This document shows, in pieces, positions 27,749 through 28,150 of a stretch of DNA of 28,150 nucleotides (its first letter is position 1; every line of letters begins with the position of its first letter). The notes below the pieces were generated by a model. That model saw only the letters and a program-made list of their open reading frames with translations. It was not told where the DNA came from and made no database searches. Position numbers and translations under genes: made by a program. Source of the DNA: CAZPCZ01 sp964585225 (GTDB lineage Bacteria > Patescibacteriota > Patescibacteriia > JACPHY01); assembly GCA_964585225.1 (NCBI GenBank), contig CAZPCZ010000008.1:1-28150 (forward strand), written 5' to 3'.

Positions 27749-28150
27749 CTACGCCTTTACGCCTTGCAATACACGTTTGAGGTACTGCCCCGTGATGGAC
27801 CCCTTTGCCTTCGCGACGTCGCGTGGGGTGCCGGCGGCGACGACCTCGCCGCCGTGGCTCCCACCCTCGGGGCCGAGGTCAATGACCCAGTCGGCGTTCG
27901 CGATGACGTCGAGGTTGTGCTCGATGACGAGCACGGTGTTCCCCTTATCCACGAGCTGCCCGAGGACCTTGAGCAACCGCTCGATGTCCGCGAAGTGGAG
28001 CCCGGTCGTCGGCTCGTCGAGGATGTAGAGCGTGCGGCCGGTTTCGCGCCGTGAGAGCTCGGTCGCGAGCTTGATGCGCTGCGCTTCGCCGCCGGAGAGC
28101 GTCGTCGCGGACTGCCCGAGCTTCACGTACCCGAGCCCCACCTCCTCGAG
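27749..28150 (-). CDS. uvrA: UvrA excinuclease subunit A, C-terminal part (5' end outside window)
   Basis: The last 133 residues of UvrA, the DNA damage-recognition ATPase of nucleotide excision repair. The ABC signature TLSGGEAQRIKLA, Walker B TLYILDEPTTGLH, the H-loop VLVIEHNLDV and the final DLGPEGGSHGGEVVAAGTP are all typical. The frame is open to the window edge, so the gene continues upstream. The stop is at 27749, convergent with rplS. Confidence 0.96.
   Translation of the reverse strand, partial: LEEVGLGYVKLGQSATTLSGGEAQRIKLATELSRRETGRTLYILDEPTTGLHFADIERLLKVLGQLVDKGNTVLVIEHNLDVIANADWVIDLGPEGGSHGGEVVAAGTPRDVAKAKGSITGQYLKRVLQGVKA

Overview
The window is GC-rich (about 60% or more by eye) bacterial chromosome. 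It looks like a member of the candidate phyla radiation (Patescibacteria) or a similar small-genome lineage. The reasons are compact housekeeping genes in short mixed-strand operons, a C-terminal surface domain (YWYGADGQRYAFPN type) that I associate with that group, TrmB-type regulators, several apparently leaderless promoters, a group I intron in a tRNA gene, tRNAs without encoded CCA, and many palindromic repeats that run into reading frames. This placement is inference; no rRNA gene is present to confirm it.

Layout. 1-2937 (-): a large secreted phosphatase/glycoside hydrolase fusion, cut by the window edge. 3059-3787: an anchored secreted protein. 3957-4493: tRNA-Phe split by a group I intron, then tRNA-Pro. 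4514-5994: HD hydrolase and methyltransferase, overlapping. 6056-7790: divergent punA and truB, the latter with two repeats inserted in frame. 7865-8707: YkuK-like protein, a small unknown and tRNA-Gly. 8780-10145 (-): DUF5666-like protein, ruvC, tRNA-Ile(UAU). 10178-11780: phosphoribosyltransferase and a short MgtE. 11864-14024: unknown, TrmB regulator, AlkB-like dioxygenase. 14171-16014 (-): small coiled-coil protein and a hicB-hicA-metallopeptidase operon. 23147-25020 (-): second TrmB regulator and prs. 25144-27668: CCA-adding enzyme, short nucleotide kinase and rplS. 27749-28150 (-): the C-terminus of uvrA.

The unusual part is 16100-23040. A Ro60/TROVE-family RNA-binding protein gene (19317-20962, -) sits in an array of minus-strand units. 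The units are small unknown genes with strong Shine-Dalgarno sites, separated by recurring hairpin pairs, and preceded in four places by related structured segments closed by the same terminal inverted repeat (GTGCGCAG ... CTGCGCAC) with compensatory changes. Upstream of Ro60 lie more hairpins, a 122-bp direct repeat interrupted by an assembly gap, and a good minus-strand promoter at 22432-22460. Divergent from it is a separate plus-strand unit (22625-23033) with its own promoter and a strong terminator but only two four-codon reading frames, so it is probably a noncoding RNA. Bacterial Ro60 proteins work with Y RNAs, often encoded nearby, so the array is a candidate Ro60-linked RNA system. 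The link itself is inference.

The housekeeping genes act in tRNA maturation (truB, CCA-adding enzyme), nucleotide supply (prs, punA, phosphoribosyltransferase, kinase), DNA repair (ruvC, uvrA, AlkB) and translation (rplS). Two runs of N (20599-20608 and 22060-22069) are assembly gaps.
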